Of a DNA stretch of 33,144 bases, positions 14,718-22,341 are shown one piece after another. The notes beneath the pieces were generated by a model that saw only the letters and a program-made list of their open reading frames with translations, did no database searches and was not told where the DNA came from. Origin of the DNA: Candidatus Yanofskyibacteriota bacterium (GTDB lineage Bacteria; Patescibacteriota; Minisyncoccia; 2-02-FULL-40-12; GWA2-44-9); contig JACPNL010000008.1 of assembly GCA_016185505.1 (NCBI GenBank), forward strand, positions 1-33,144. The letters are read 5' to 3'. Numbering within the stretch: position 1 is the first letter of the stretch; every line of letters starts with the position of its first letter. The position numbers and the translations under genes were made by a program.

Positions 14718-15860
14718 TTAATTTTTAATTTCAGACAATAATGTATCCGCTATTGTCTGTGCCGCATCCGGTGTAGCAAAACTTTTTATCTTTTGGCTGA
14801 CTTCCGCATGACGCTCCGGTTCGAGCAAGTGTTCTATTTGATCTATCACTATATGGGGGGTCAAATTCTCCTCTTCTATCATCACTGCGCCATATTTTGC
14901 TAATTCAATAGCATTGGCCACTTGCTCTCCCCGGCTTGCTTTGGCGGAAAGAGGTATAAATATGGCCGGCTTGCCCAGCATCGCTATCTCGGCTATTGAA
15001 CCCGCCCCGGCGCGGGAGACGATAACGTCGCACAAGGCATATGCTCCCGCAAGCTGTTTTGTATCCAAAAACGGGAAAAGTTTATAATTCCGCGCGATGG
15101 CATCAGCATAACCATCCTGGCCTTCTTTGAGGAGCTTGTCCACTTCCGATTGAACGGAATTGAGCTGGCTTGGGCCGCATTGATGGATTATCTGCAGATC
15201 TTTGCTGACCATCATCACCAATGACTCCAGGATCGTGTCGTTGATGACTTTCGCCCCCTGGCTTCCGCCGTAGACGAAGACGGTCTTTTTATCCGAGCTT
15301 AAATTAAAAATTTGAGCCGCCTCAACCTTGTCACCTTCAAGTAGAGCCCTTCTGACAGGGTTGCCTGTTAGAATTGTCCTCTCCGCGCCAAAGTATGCGG
15401 CGCTTATCTGAAATGATATGAATATTTTGTTTGCCAGCCGTCCCAAGAACTTGTTGGCAAGACCGGGCACCGAGTCGGATTCGTGGATATACAGCGGTAT
15501 CAAATATAGTTTGGCAACCAATGCCGGCAGTACCGACAAATAGCCGCCTTTAACGAACACCACGTCGGGCATAAACCAAAAAATATGCCACAGCGACTGG
15601 AGTAATCCGACCGGAAATTTGAAAACGTCCAGCAGTGTCAGCAAGCTGAAGTACCTCCTTAACTTGCCAGACACTATCGGCTTGAATGGAATGCCGTTCT
15701 CTTGAGCGGCCGGACGCATAAATTTATCGTCGCCCAAAAGTAATAATTCTAACTCCGCGCCTCCGGTCGCGGTTTTTTCTTTGAGAGCATTGGCGACGGC
15801 AATGACGGGGTAGACGTGCCCGCCAGAGCCACCACCAACAAGTAATACTCTGTAAATCAT
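14718..15860 (-). CDS. murG: UDP-GlcNAc:undecaprenyl-PP-MurNAc-pentapeptide GlcNAc transferase
   Basis: MurG adds GlcNAc to lipid I to make lipid II at the inner face of the membrane. The 380-aa GT-B protein shows LLVGGGSGGHVYPVIAVA at the N-terminus, GKLRRYFS, VFVKGGYLSVLPALVA, PLYIHESDSVPGLANK, VYGGSQGAKVIND and the donor-site block VISRAGAGSIAEIAMLGKPAIFIPL (about residues 280-300). Length is near normal. It provides the precursor for PBP2 encoded earlier in the window, and is followed by holB. Confidence 0.96.
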   Translation of the reverse strand: MIYRVLLVGGGSGGHVYPVIAVANALKEKTATGGAELELLLLGDDKFMRPAAQENGIPFKPIVSGKLRRYFSLLTLLDVFKFPVGLLQSLWHIFWFMPDVVFVKGGYLSVLPALVAKLYLIPLYIHESDSVPGLANKFLGRLANKIFISFQISAAYFGAERTILTGNPVRRALLEGDKVEAAQIFNLSSDKKTVFVYGGSQGAKVINDTILESLVMMVSKDLQIIHQCGPSQLNSVQSEVDKLLKEGQDGYADAIARNYKLFPFLDTKQLAGAYALCDVIVSRAGAGSIAEIAMLGKPAIFIPLSAKASRGEQVANAIELAKYGAVMIEEENLTPHIVIDQIEHLLEPERHAEVSQKIKSFATPDAAQTIADTLLSEIKN

Positions 15861-15896
15861 AGGTTAATTTTAACGTGTTTATGGTCCAAGACGCAA

Positions 15897-15928
15897 ATTT
15901 TAAAAATAAAAGACCGACACTTGTCGGT
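15897..15928 (-). terminator. Terminator after the 121-aa gene
   Basis: On the minus strand ACCGACA, AG, TGTCGGT is followed by CTTTTATTTTTAAAAT. Confidence 0.75.
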
Positions 15929-15931
15929 ATA

Positions 15932-16297
15932 TTACTTTTTCTTGGCCCAAGAAATGACTAGGGCCACAGTACCCCCGTCATCATCAGAAAAGTGAACTGT
16001 CCTCTTCGAGACAGACAGGCGGTTGCTCCAGCACCAGGATGAGATAATTCTTTCGACCCTGTTGGATAATTTATAGCTATCGGGCAGATAGATATGCAAA
16101 GAATCAGACCCTAGCCGGGCTTCTTTCTTGATATTCCCCGGAAGTGCGGCAATGTGCTGATCCGCAATCGTCTGTGCCTCTTTATCCAACGCTTCATTTT
16201 CTTTTCTTAATTGCTCTTGTTCTTTGGTTTCTAACCGCTTCTTCCCTCTATCGGTCATTCTCTGAACCCGGCTCAGGTCGAATGTTTTCTTGGCCAT
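15932..16297 (-). CDS. Hypothetical protein, 121 aa
   Basis: The family is not recognised. The N-terminal half is highly charged and probably helical (residues 10-45, many K/E/R), and the C-terminal half is beta-rich (LHIYLPDSYKLSNRVERII...TVHFSDDDGGTVALVISWAKK). There is no membrane segment or metal motif. It forms a single transcription unit: a TTGACA/TATCTT promoter lies upstream and a strong terminator directly follows the stop codon. AAAGGCAAAG before the ATG serves as the ribosome binding site. Confidence 0.75.
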   Translation of the reverse strand: MAKKTFDLSRVQRMTDRGKKRLETKEQEQLRKENEALDKEAQTIADQHIAALPGNIKKEARLGSDSLHIYLPDSYKLSNRVERIISSWCWSNRLSVSKRTVHFSDDDGGTVALVISWAKKK

Positions 16298-16328
16298 CTT
16301 TGCCTTTAATTATAAAGGAATTAACCAG

Positions 16329-16357
16329 AAGATACTCCAAGATATGGTATATGTCAA
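16329..16357 (-). promoter_or_regulatory. Promoter of the 121-aa gene
   Basis: On the minus strand TTGACA (16357-16352), 17 nt, TATCTT (16334-16329). Confidence 0.65.
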
Positions 16358-16364
16358 GTTAACT

Positions 16365-16703
16365 TTATTTTAGAGATTCCCTTTTTAGCAACTCGATTTT
16401 CTTACAAGTCCCCTCATTAAATCCTCCGACTTTTCCGTTAGAACAAATTACGCGGTGGCACGGCACTATCGGGGCAAAAGGATTTTTATTCAAAGCACTT
16501 CCCACCGCCCGATAAGCCATTGGACGACCAACAGCAACAGCGACTTCCTTATAAGTCACCGTTTCCCCTTTCGGGATAGTTCTTACGAAACTATAAACCC
16601 TGAAGCAGAATTCCGAAATTTCTCCTCTCGCTAAAAGCTCGCGGAGTTTACTATCAAGTTCGGAATTCGCTACAGGGCAGGCCTTTTGCTGGAATTCCGT
16701 CAT
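16365..16703 (-). CDS. ogt: Methylated-DNA--protein-cysteine methyltransferase (Ogt/MGMT)
   Basis: This suicide enzyme moves the alkyl group from O6-alkylguanine to its own cysteine. The 112-aa protein is only the C-terminal domain: helix-turn-helix region TIPKGETVTYKEVAVAVGRPMAYRAVGSAL with the conserved arginine finger, then the active-site PCHRVI (about residues 83-88) and GGFNEGTCKKIELLKRE. The cysteine of PCHR is present, so it should be an active transferase and not an alkyltransferase-like protein. The N-terminal domain of longer Ogt is missing, and single-domain versions are common. A perfect 32-bp palindrome lies 30 bp upstream. Confidence 0.93.
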   Translation of the reverse strand: MTEFQQKACPVANSELDSKLRELLARGEISEFCFRVYSFVRTIPKGETVTYKEVAVAVGRPMAYRAVGSALNKNPFAPIVPCHRVICSNGKVGGFNEGTCKKIELLKRESLK

Positions 16704-16732
16704 CGCTCTATTTTAACACAATTCCTTTCACA

Positions 16733-16764
16733 ACATTCTAACATTCTGCAGAATGTTAGAATGT
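16733..16764. repeat. Perfect 32-bp palindrome upstream of ogt
   Basis: ACATTCTAACATTCTG is followed directly by its reverse complement. The same motif (ACATTCCAACATTCTG) forms the outer arms of the element at 26356-26446, so it is a repeat family and not simply an operator of ogt. Confidence 0.75.
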
Positions 16765-16765
16765 T

Positions 16766-16796
16766 TAAAAAATTTAAAAAGCCCTGTTAAGGGCTT
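16766..16796 (-). terminator. Terminator after the 64-aa gene
   Basis: On the minus strand AAGCCCT, TAAC, AGGGCTT is followed by TTTAAATTTTTT. Confidence 0.85.
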
Positions 16797-16811
16797 GCTA
16801 CCGCTGATGGA

Positions 16812-17006
16812 TCAAATATCTGACGCAACAATATCCACAATATCGTCTTCGGAAAAATAAACCTTGCCCAAAATATCCTGACAATTAATTACAATTAGGC
16901 CCCTTACCGTACTGCCATTCTTTAATATCACATCCACAGTTTGATACCCCATACCCGATTCAGGAAGATTAACTAACTTATCAACCCACTTTTGACTTAA
17001 TCTCAT
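16812..17006 (-). CDS. Conserved small protein, 64 aa, unknown function
   Basis: The protein starts MRLSQKWVDKLVNLPESGMGYQTVDVILKNG. I recall the 'PESGMGYQ...V.LK.G' pattern from small uncharacterised bacterial proteins but cannot name the family. It is predicted to be a small beta-rich domain with no membrane segment or cysteine cluster. The strong terminator after it supports a real, separately ended transcript. The ribosome binding site (AGATGGGT) is weak. Confidence 0.7.
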   Translation of the reverse strand: MRLSQKWVDKLVNLPESGMGYQTVDVILKNGSTVRGLIVINCQDILGKVYFSEDDIVDIVASDI

Positions 17007-17079
17007 TTACCCATCTTTTGTCAAAAAACATTAATACCAACATAAGCCAAATTGGAAGAATGTCAATTTTAATTAGGGT

Positions 17080-17109
17080 CAAAACCAAAACCGCCCAAGT
17101 GGGCGGTTT
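17080..17109 (-). terminator. Terminator after the DUF167 gene
   Basis: AAACCGCCC (17088-17096) pairs with GGGCGGTTT (17101-17109) around AAGT. On the minus strand it is followed by TGGTTTTGACC. It overlaps the stop codon. Confidence 0.75.
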
Positions 17110-17327
17110 CACAAAACCTCCACCACCTTCTGGCGGGAAGTATAACCGGAGACAATTCTAACCCTGACTTGGGCAATGCCTAAATGTTTAGAGAGTGCAT
17201 GGAGAATAGCGCGATTTGCTAAACCTTTTACAGGTGGTTCTTTGACAGAGACAATAAATTCCGTGTCAGAGATTTTAACAACTTTTTCCTCGTGAGAGCT
17301 TGGTTTGGCTTTAATTGATATCCTCAT
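17109..17327 (-). CDS. DUF167 / YggU family protein
   Basis: The family signature is clear: an N-terminal ISIKAKPSSHEEKVVKI, then FIVSVKEPPVKGLANRAI and VRVRIVSGYTSRQKVVEV. The fold is a small alpha/beta domain and the function is unknown. The start is taken at ATG 17327 (MRISIKAKP; 72 aa), because homologues begin here and this ATG follows the upstream stop at 17330 after two bases. A longer frame to 17393 would overlap the upstream gene by 64 bp and adds residues unlike the family. Confidence 0.88.
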   Translation of the reverse strand: MRISIKAKPSSHEEKVVKISDTEFIVSVKEPPVKGLANRAILHALSKHLGIAQVRVRIVSGYTSRQKVVEVL

Positions 17328-17329
17328 CC

Positions 17330-17512
17330 TTATTTTCTCAATCCGGACCAAGCGAGCCAGCCGATGAACACGACAGCAACCCAGCTGATCCATATAGGCG
17401 CATGCCAGCTGCCAACTATGAAGTCCCAGCCATAGAGTGCCCTCAAAGCATGAACTACGGCTACAACCGTAAAGACCGACCCCGCTGTTTTACGATATGC
17501 GTTATTTGACAT
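17330..17512 (-). CDS. Small two-TM membrane protein, unknown
   Basis: The 60-aa protein has two hydrophobic helices (about residues 11-28 and 38-57), a tryptophan-rich loop (YGWDFIVGSWHAPIWISW) and a basic C-terminus (SGLRK). I have an impression of similar two-helix proteins in CPR genomes but cannot give a name. It is immediately upstream of the DUF167 gene, with two bases between stop and start, so translation is probably coupled. Confidence 0.7.
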   Translation of the reverse strand: MSNNAYRKTAGSVFTVVAVVHALRALYGWDFIVGSWHAPIWISWVAVVFIGWLAWSGLRK

Positions 17513-17582
17513 AACTTAATTATACAATATCCCTTAAATAGCTTATGCACAAAACACCGCGCACCAAGAGAATAAGGTCTGT

Positions 17583-18446
17583 TTAAATTTTTTCGCCATT
17601 TTCTAAATACATTGGAGAATTATTCTTTAGGATCTCGGGGTACTTTGATAATATTTTAGACAGTATCTTGGACTCTCCTATTAGTTTTAACGCTTCTTCT
17701 ATTTTGGCAAACTTAAATTCGCTTACCTCATCCGGATCAGTTTTTATGTTTTTGATCTGTTCGGGAGTGAGTTTGCCGCCGTAAAACAAAAAGAAAAGAT
17801 CTTCGTCCCCAACTTTTCGCGTATATTCCACACATAAAAATTTCAAATCTTCCAATTCAATGTTCACCTCTTCTTTGGTTTCTCTTGTACTTGCTTCTCG
17901 TGGCGATTCATTATTATCTACCACTCCGCCCGGTATTGACCAGTGATCTTTGTAGCTTGGTTTTACGAGAAGCAGTTCGTTACTATCATTAAACATCAAA
18001 ACGCCGGATGCCATTCTTTTCTTTGGTAGAGCTTTAAAATATTCGGGGTTTGGGTGTATTGTTGGTAAACGTTTTACTTCAGCAACCGCTTCGTGGGGAA
18101 ATAGATTTTTCAATTCGGCGGCTTTCATTAATTCCAGCCATTCGGGATAATACTGATCCTGTTCGTTCATTCTTTCTTTTTCGGGTCCGCCAAGTTGCAG
18201 CGTGCCACTAAATTCCATTATCAAATAATAGGCCTCCTTAACTCCCCTGTTCTCGATCTCAAAGACCTTTTCATAATTTCTAATATCCAAATTAAGCTCT
18301 TCTTTAATTTCTCTCTCAAGGGCTTCCTCCGGTGATTCTCCTCCTTCCACGCTTCCTCCCGGGAAAACATAATACTCCTCGCCGTTCTTAACACGACGCA
18401 TCAATAATATTCTTCCTTCTTTTATTATAATACCAGCTACTCGCAT
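17583..18446 (-). CDS. Tandem double-Nudix hydrolase
   Basis: Nudix enzymes hydrolyse nucleoside diphosphates linked to another group, often damaged nucleotides. The 287-aa protein holds two complete Nudix boxes (Gx5Ex7REUxEExGU): GGSVEGGESPEEALEREIKE ending with EL (about residues 30-52) and GGVVDNNESPREASTRETKE ending with EV (about 172-194). The catalytic RExxEE core is intact in both. Each half begins with a typical first strand (AGIIIKEGRILLMRR; ASGVLMFNDSNELLLVK). It starts three bases after the polX stop and is likely co-transcribed with it. Substrate cannot be predicted. Confidence 0.9.
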   Translation of the reverse strand: MRVAGIIIKEGRILLMRRVKNGEEYYVFPGGSVEGGESPEEALEREIKEELNLDIRNYEKVFEIENRGVKEAYYLIMEFSGTLQLGGPEKERMNEQDQYYPEWLELMKAAELKNLFPHEAVAEVKRLPTIHPNPEYFKALPKKRMASGVLMFNDSNELLLVKPSYKDHWSIPGGVVDNNESPREASTRETKEEVNIELEDLKFLCVEYTRKVGDEDLFFLFYGGKLTPEQIKNIKTDPDEVSEFKFAKIEEALKLIGESKILSKILSKYPEILKNNSPMYLENGEKI

Positions 18447-18449
18447 AAA

Positions 18450-20162
18450 TTATTTCAAAAGTTTTAACATTTCTTTCCATCCTCGAGTATTTATCACATC
18501 GTCCCTTGTTGCCCATCCCCGGCGGGCTTGGGCGATGCCGTATTCAAGATATTGGAAGTGGTGAATAGAGTGGGCGTCGGTGTCTATGGATAATTTCACG
18601 CCCATTTCAACGGCCTTTCTGATATATTCGTCCTTCAAATCCGACCTATCTGGATATGCATCTATTTCCATCACCGTCTTTGTTCGTTTAGCCGCTTTCA
18701 GAAGCGCGTCCATGTCTACTTTATATGCGTCCCGTCTTTGAATGATCCTTCCGGTCGGATGAAAGATTATGTCTACATTAGGATTTTCCATCGCTTTAAT
18801 TATTCTCTCTGTCTGTTCTTTTTCTGATAAATTGAAATGCGAGTGAACCGCAGCGCCCACGATATCCAGCTTCGTGAGCGTCTCGTCGTCAATATCAAGC
18901 GAACCATCTTTCATTATGTTCACCTCCGCGCCTTTGAGAATCTTGATGCCGGGAACTTGTTTTTGGACTTTGTCTATCTCGGCCATTTCTTTGAGCAGGC
19001 CCTTTTCGTCGTTCCCGCCAGTCATCGCAAGCGATTTGGTATGGTCAGTAATGCAGATATATTCCAAACCTAGCTTTTTAGCCGCCTCGGCCATTTCTTT
19101 AATTGAATGGTCGCCGTCGGTCCAATCGGTTTGGACTTGCAAGTCGCCCTTCAAGTCGTCGTAGCCTATAAGTTCTGGCAGTTTGTTTTTAAGGGCAGCA
19201 TTTATTTCATCGGTTCCATTGCGGATCTCTGGCGGTATCCACTCCATACCAAGTTTTTTATACACCTCTTCTTCTGTTTTTGACGCTAGTAATTTTTTGC
19301 CGTTCCACAGACCGTAGTCATTTAAAAGCCAACCCTTCTTTTCGGCCAAAGTTCGGATAGCAATATTGTGTTGTTTGCTTCCTGTCCAAGCTATTAGAGC
19401 CGAGCCGAGTGATTTAGGCGACACAACCGAAATATCCGCGTCAATATCCGAATTTAAACGAACCAAAGCCTTTTGTTCTCCCTTGGAATATATATGCTCA
19501 ATTTCCGGGAAATTTAAAAATTTTTTAATTATCTCGGCTGGCTTATCAGAAAAAACAATAAAATCCAGATCACCGATGGTTTCCCGTCTGCGACGAAGTG
19601 AACCAGCAAACTCCGCTGATTTAACTTCCGGAATTTTCTTAATTTTTTCGAGCAAATCCTTGGCTTGGGGCATTATAAAACCCAAGATCGACCGGCCGTG
19701 TTCTTTTTTGAGAAATTCTATAGAGCGAAGAATATTCTCCTCTGTTTTTTTGCCGAATCCTTCTATATTCTTAAGCTTGCCCGCCTTGGCGGCTTTTTCA
19801 AGCTGGGCCCGGGTCTTTATGCCGAGTTCCTTATATAGACGCAATATCATCTTCGATCCAACGCCTTCAACGGAAGACAGTTCATCTATTTTGACCGGGA
19901 TCTGTTTTTTGAGTTTGTCGTAGTCCTTGATATGATGCGTTTTCAGATACTCTTCAATGCGTTCGGCGATACCTTTGCCAACTCCGGGTATATCCTCAAG
20001 CGCTTTGATGCTGCCGTCTTTGTATATTTCCCGCACATCCCGTTCAAGCATTTCAACGGAATGAGCGGCCTTCTCGTAGGCTTGGGGTTTGAAATCCTCT
20101 CCTTTCATTTCAAGAAGAACCGATATTTCACGGAGGATTTTAGCTAGATTGTGATTGACCAT
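18450..20162 (-). CDS. polX: Family X DNA polymerase with PHP domain (PolX)
   Basis: Bacterial PolX fills gaps in base-excision repair and its PHP domain carries 3'-5' exonuclease activity. In the 570-aa protein, helix-hairpin-helix motifs (DIPGVGKGIAERI, SVEGVGSKMILRL, NIEGFGKKTEENI) precede the polymerase palm with GDLDFIVFSD and DIDADISVV aspartates. A PHP domain follows, with ITDHTKS, KGAEVNI, AAVHSHF, FHPTGR and DTDAHS. The first PHP motif, normally H-x-H, reads GDLQVQTDWTDG (about residue 340), so both histidines are glutamine. The ATG at 20162 (MVNHNLAKIL) matches homologues better than an in-frame ATG at 20174. The Nudix gene follows after three bases. Confidence 0.93.
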   Translation of the reverse strand: MVNHNLAKILREISVLLEMKGEDFKPQAYEKAAHSVEMLERDVREIYKDGSIKALEDIPGVGKGIAERIEEYLKTHHIKDYDKLKKQIPVKIDELSSVEGVGSKMILRLYKELGIKTRAQLEKAAKAGKLKNIEGFGKKTEENILRSIEFLKKEHGRSILGFIMPQAKDLLEKIKKIPEVKSAEFAGSLRRRRETIGDLDFIVFSDKPAEIIKKFLNFPEIEHIYSKGEQKALVRLNSDIDADISVVSPKSLGSALIAWTGSKQHNIAIRTLAEKKGWLLNDYGLWNGKKLLASKTEEEVYKKLGMEWIPPEIRNGTDEINAALKNKLPELIGYDDLKGDLQVQTDWTDGDHSIKEMAEAAKKLGLEYICITDHTKSLAMTGGNDEKGLLKEMAEIDKVQKQVPGIKILKGAEVNIMKDGSLDIDDETLTKLDIVGAAVHSHFNLSEKEQTERIIKAMENPNVDIIFHPTGRIIQRRDAYKVDMDALLKAAKRTKTVMEIDAYPDRSDLKDEYIRKAVEMGVKLSIDTDAHSIHHFQYLEYGIAQARRGWATRDDVINTRGWKEMLKLLK

Positions 20163-20164
20163 AA

Positions 20165-20340
20165 ACAAAAACAATCTCTAAGCCCTAATTTCTAAACTCT
20201 AAACAATGTCAAAATTCAAATCTCGAAACTCAAAATAAATCAAATACTATTATCGAAGATTATGTATTTTTTGAGATTTCTTTAGTTTTGATATTTGAGA
20301 TTATTTAGAGATTAGGGTTTAGGATTTAGAGATTATTGTG
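20165..20340. repeat. Long imperfect AT-rich inverted repeat upstream of polX
   Basis: CAATCTCTAAGCCCTAATTT at the left is matched by near-complementary GATTAGGGTTTAGGATTTAG and GAGATTATTG at the right. Inner parts also pair (CAAATCTC with GAGATTT). The stretch could fold into a hairpin of about 170 nt. No reading frame was found. Confidence 0.5.
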
Positions 20341-20370
20341 TTCTGATTCTCGTGTTTTGTACTTTAACTT

Positions 20371-20991
20371 TTACGGGGTTTTTTCCGGTTGTGGCACAAC
20401 TTGGCCTTGAGCCACCTTTTCTTTAAGGTCTTTATAGATTTTAATCTGGTTTAATCCTCCGAAAATGGCAAGAATACCCCCGATAATAAATATGAAATTA
20501 AATCCGAACTTCTGGGCCAATATCCCTCCAACGGCAGCTGCGCCAGCACCCGAGATACCTATGGCCACCGAATCAAGCGACCACTCAAAACTTTCTTTCA
20601 ATTTGTCTGTGTGACGCGAAAAAATCGCGTACCAAGGCGGAACCGTAAAAGCAATCCCCGCGCCGTATAAGGCAGAAATAAAATAGACATGGTTCACTTC
20701 GGTAGCTATCAAATACATAAACGGCACCATTGCAATCAGTACACTACCTAGAATCATAGAGTAAAAATCGTCATACTCGCCGTGATTTTTGTCTAAAAAT
20801 TTAGCGATAGGTAATTCTAAAGATACTTTAACTATCTGGACAATAGCCGCGGCGAAACCCACAACCTGTAAAGAACCTCCCTGTATCTGCTGGGTAACGA
20901 AAATCGCAAAGATAGGAGCAAAAACACTAAAACCGGCATTCACAAAAAAATCCGATAAGACCAAAGTTTTGATGACATGGTTTACGCGCAT
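20371..20991 (-). CDS. Half-length MFS-type transporter
   Basis: The 206-aa protein resembles one half of a major facilitator transporter, with about six membrane helices. Recognisable parts are the first helix (LSDFFVNAGFSVFAPIFAIFV), the loop after helix 2-3 with PIAKFLDKNHGEYDDF (the RxGRR-like A-motif position), and GISGAGAAAVGGILAQKFGFNFIFII. Full MFS proteins are about 400 aa with 12 helices. It ends in a soluble tail (VAQGQVVPQPEKTP), which argues for a natural end and not a frameshift. It may work as a dimer. The substrate is unknown. Confidence 0.8.
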   Translation of the reverse strand: MRVNHVIKTLVLSDFFVNAGFSVFAPIFAIFVTQQIQGGSLQVVGFAAAIVQIVKVSLELPIAKFLDKNHGEYDDFYSMILGSVLIAMVPFMYLIATEVNHVYFISALYGAGIAFTVPPWYAIFSRHTDKLKESFEWSLDSVAIGISGAGAAAVGGILAQKFGFNFIFIIGGILAIFGGLNQIKIYKDLKEKVAQGQVVPQPEKTP

Positions 20992-20996
20992 ATACT

Positions 20997-21108
20997 AGTA
21001 TTAAGTATTAAGGAAAATTGAAACCAAATCTATTTTATCAAATAATAAACCTGACGCAATATTGCGTCAAGTTTATTAACTTAATACATAATACGAGATA
21101 CTTAATAC
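20997..21108. repeat. Inverted repeat with central hairpin between subtilase and MFS genes
   Basis: TAGTATTAAGTATTAAG at the left is complemented by CTTAATAC and GATACTTAATACTA at the right. In the centre TGACGCAAT and ATTGCGTCA (with AATAAAC/GTTTATT extensions, 21044-21077) form a near-perfect hairpin that may also end subtilase transcription, although its T-run is broken. Confidence 0.55.
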
Positions 21109-22289
21109 TAAAGTGTCGGCAGTCCCCAGCCCGAGGCATCATCGTCGCCTAAAGGAAGGAGGTCCAGAGAAAATTGATGCAAAATATCTCTTGTTGCCGC
21201 AAGCGGATCAAGAGCATCTTTTTGCCAGAGCTTGGCGGCTAAACCGGAAACGTGAGGAGCGGCCATAGAAGTCCCCGAAAGAATGGCATAACCGCCGTCC
21301 TTCCAAGTGGACTCAACGCTCACGCCCGGAGCGGCGAATTCGATATCGCCATTCTCAACCACATACGCCATGGTTTGAGAATTAATGCCTCTCGAGCTCC
21401 AATCGGAAACGGCTTTGTTCACATCCAACGCGCCTACGCCAATCACTTCGTAATTCGCGGCCGGATAATCAATACTGCCGGCGTAAGGGCCGTCGTTGCC
21501 GGCGGCGGCAATCACTAGAACTTTCTTGCCGGAAGCATAGGCAACGGCGTCATCAACCAACGAACTTGGTGAGTCAGATCCTAGACTTAAATTAATAATA
21601 TTAACTCCGTTGTCAGCGGCCGTTCTGACGGCAAAAGCAACGTCATCGGCCCAACACGAACCACTCGCCGAACAAACTTGATATGCGTAAAGATTAACCG
21701 TCGGCGCAACGCCGAAAACGCCTAAACCGTCGCTCCCTCCGTCAGCAGCAATAATGCCGGACACATGAGTGCCATGACCGTTCTTGTCATCGCACTTACC
21801 GTCTACTAACGACGACTTCGGACTTGAGAAGTCCTTGCAGCCCTTAATTCTATTTTTTAAGTCAGGGTGGGTCTTGAGAACGCCGGTATCAAGCACAGCG
21901 ACATTCACTCCGTCCCCTCCGGAGGTCTTGGCCAAGAACGGGTCGTCATAAGTCATTTTGATACCCCAAGGCACTTGGTCTACGGGAGTTAATCTTTGGT
22001 TCTTGGCATTGTTTCTTGCCGAAGGAAAAGCAGCCTCCGCGGCAGGCAAAACATATAATTTCTTGACCGATTCTACTTCAAGGCCGAATATCTTGGTAAG
22101 CCGAAACTGAAAATCGGACAGATCGGTTGTAAAACCGCTATCAAAAGTATGCCTGACCCCGAAGTATTTCTTCCACACTCCAGATGTTGATTTGACTAAG
22201 TACCTATTGTCATCAGCTGCCTTAGCATCAAATACCACCCCGAAAAGCAGCACAAATGCGAGTAAATACGCTATGTTCTTTGTATTCAT
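21108..22289 (-). CDS. Secreted subtilisin-like serine protease (S8 family)
   Basis: The 393-aa protein begins with a signal peptide (MNTKNIAYLLAFVLLFGVVF, cleavage likely after DAKA). A region of about 90 residues resembling a propeptide follows, then the S8 domain with all catalytic residues: Asp in VAVLDTGVLKTHPDL, His in NGHGTHVSGIIA, Asn in AAAGNDG and Ser in LSGTSMAAPHVSG. The start is ATG 22289 because it gives the signal peptide and has GAGGG upstream. A longer frame to 22364 would overlap the DedA remnant and bury the signal sequence. The C-terminus ends soon after the Ser motif, so no cell-wall anchor is present. It may process surface proteins or digest host or neighbour proteins. 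Confidence 0.93.
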   Translation of the reverse strand: MNTKNIAYLLAFVLLFGVVFDAKAADDNRYLVKSTSGVWKKYFGVRHTFDSGFTTDLSDFQFRLTKIFGLEVESVKKLYVLPAAEAAFPSARNNAKNQRLTPVDQVPWGIKMTYDDPFLAKTSGGDGVNVAVLDTGVLKTHPDLKNRIKGCKDFSSPKSSLVDGKCDDKNGHGTHVSGIIAADGGSDGLGVFGVAPTVNLYAYQVCSASGSCWADDVAFAVRTAADNGVNIINLSLGSDSPSSLVDDAVAYASGKKVLVIAAAGNDGPYAGSIDYPAANYEVIGVGALDVNKAVSDWSSRGINSQTMAYVVENGDIEFAAPGVSVESTWKDGGYAILSGTSMAAPHVSGLAAKLWQKDALDPLAATRDILHQFSLDLLPLGDDDASGWGLPTL

Positions 22290-22341
22290 TATTATACCCT
22301 CAATGCTACCATATTCCCCGCAACCCAGCAATCCACAAGTC

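Noticed and set aside
17328-17393. N-terminal extension of the DUF167 frame
   Set aside because: It overlaps the 2-TM gene and has no similarity to the family start.
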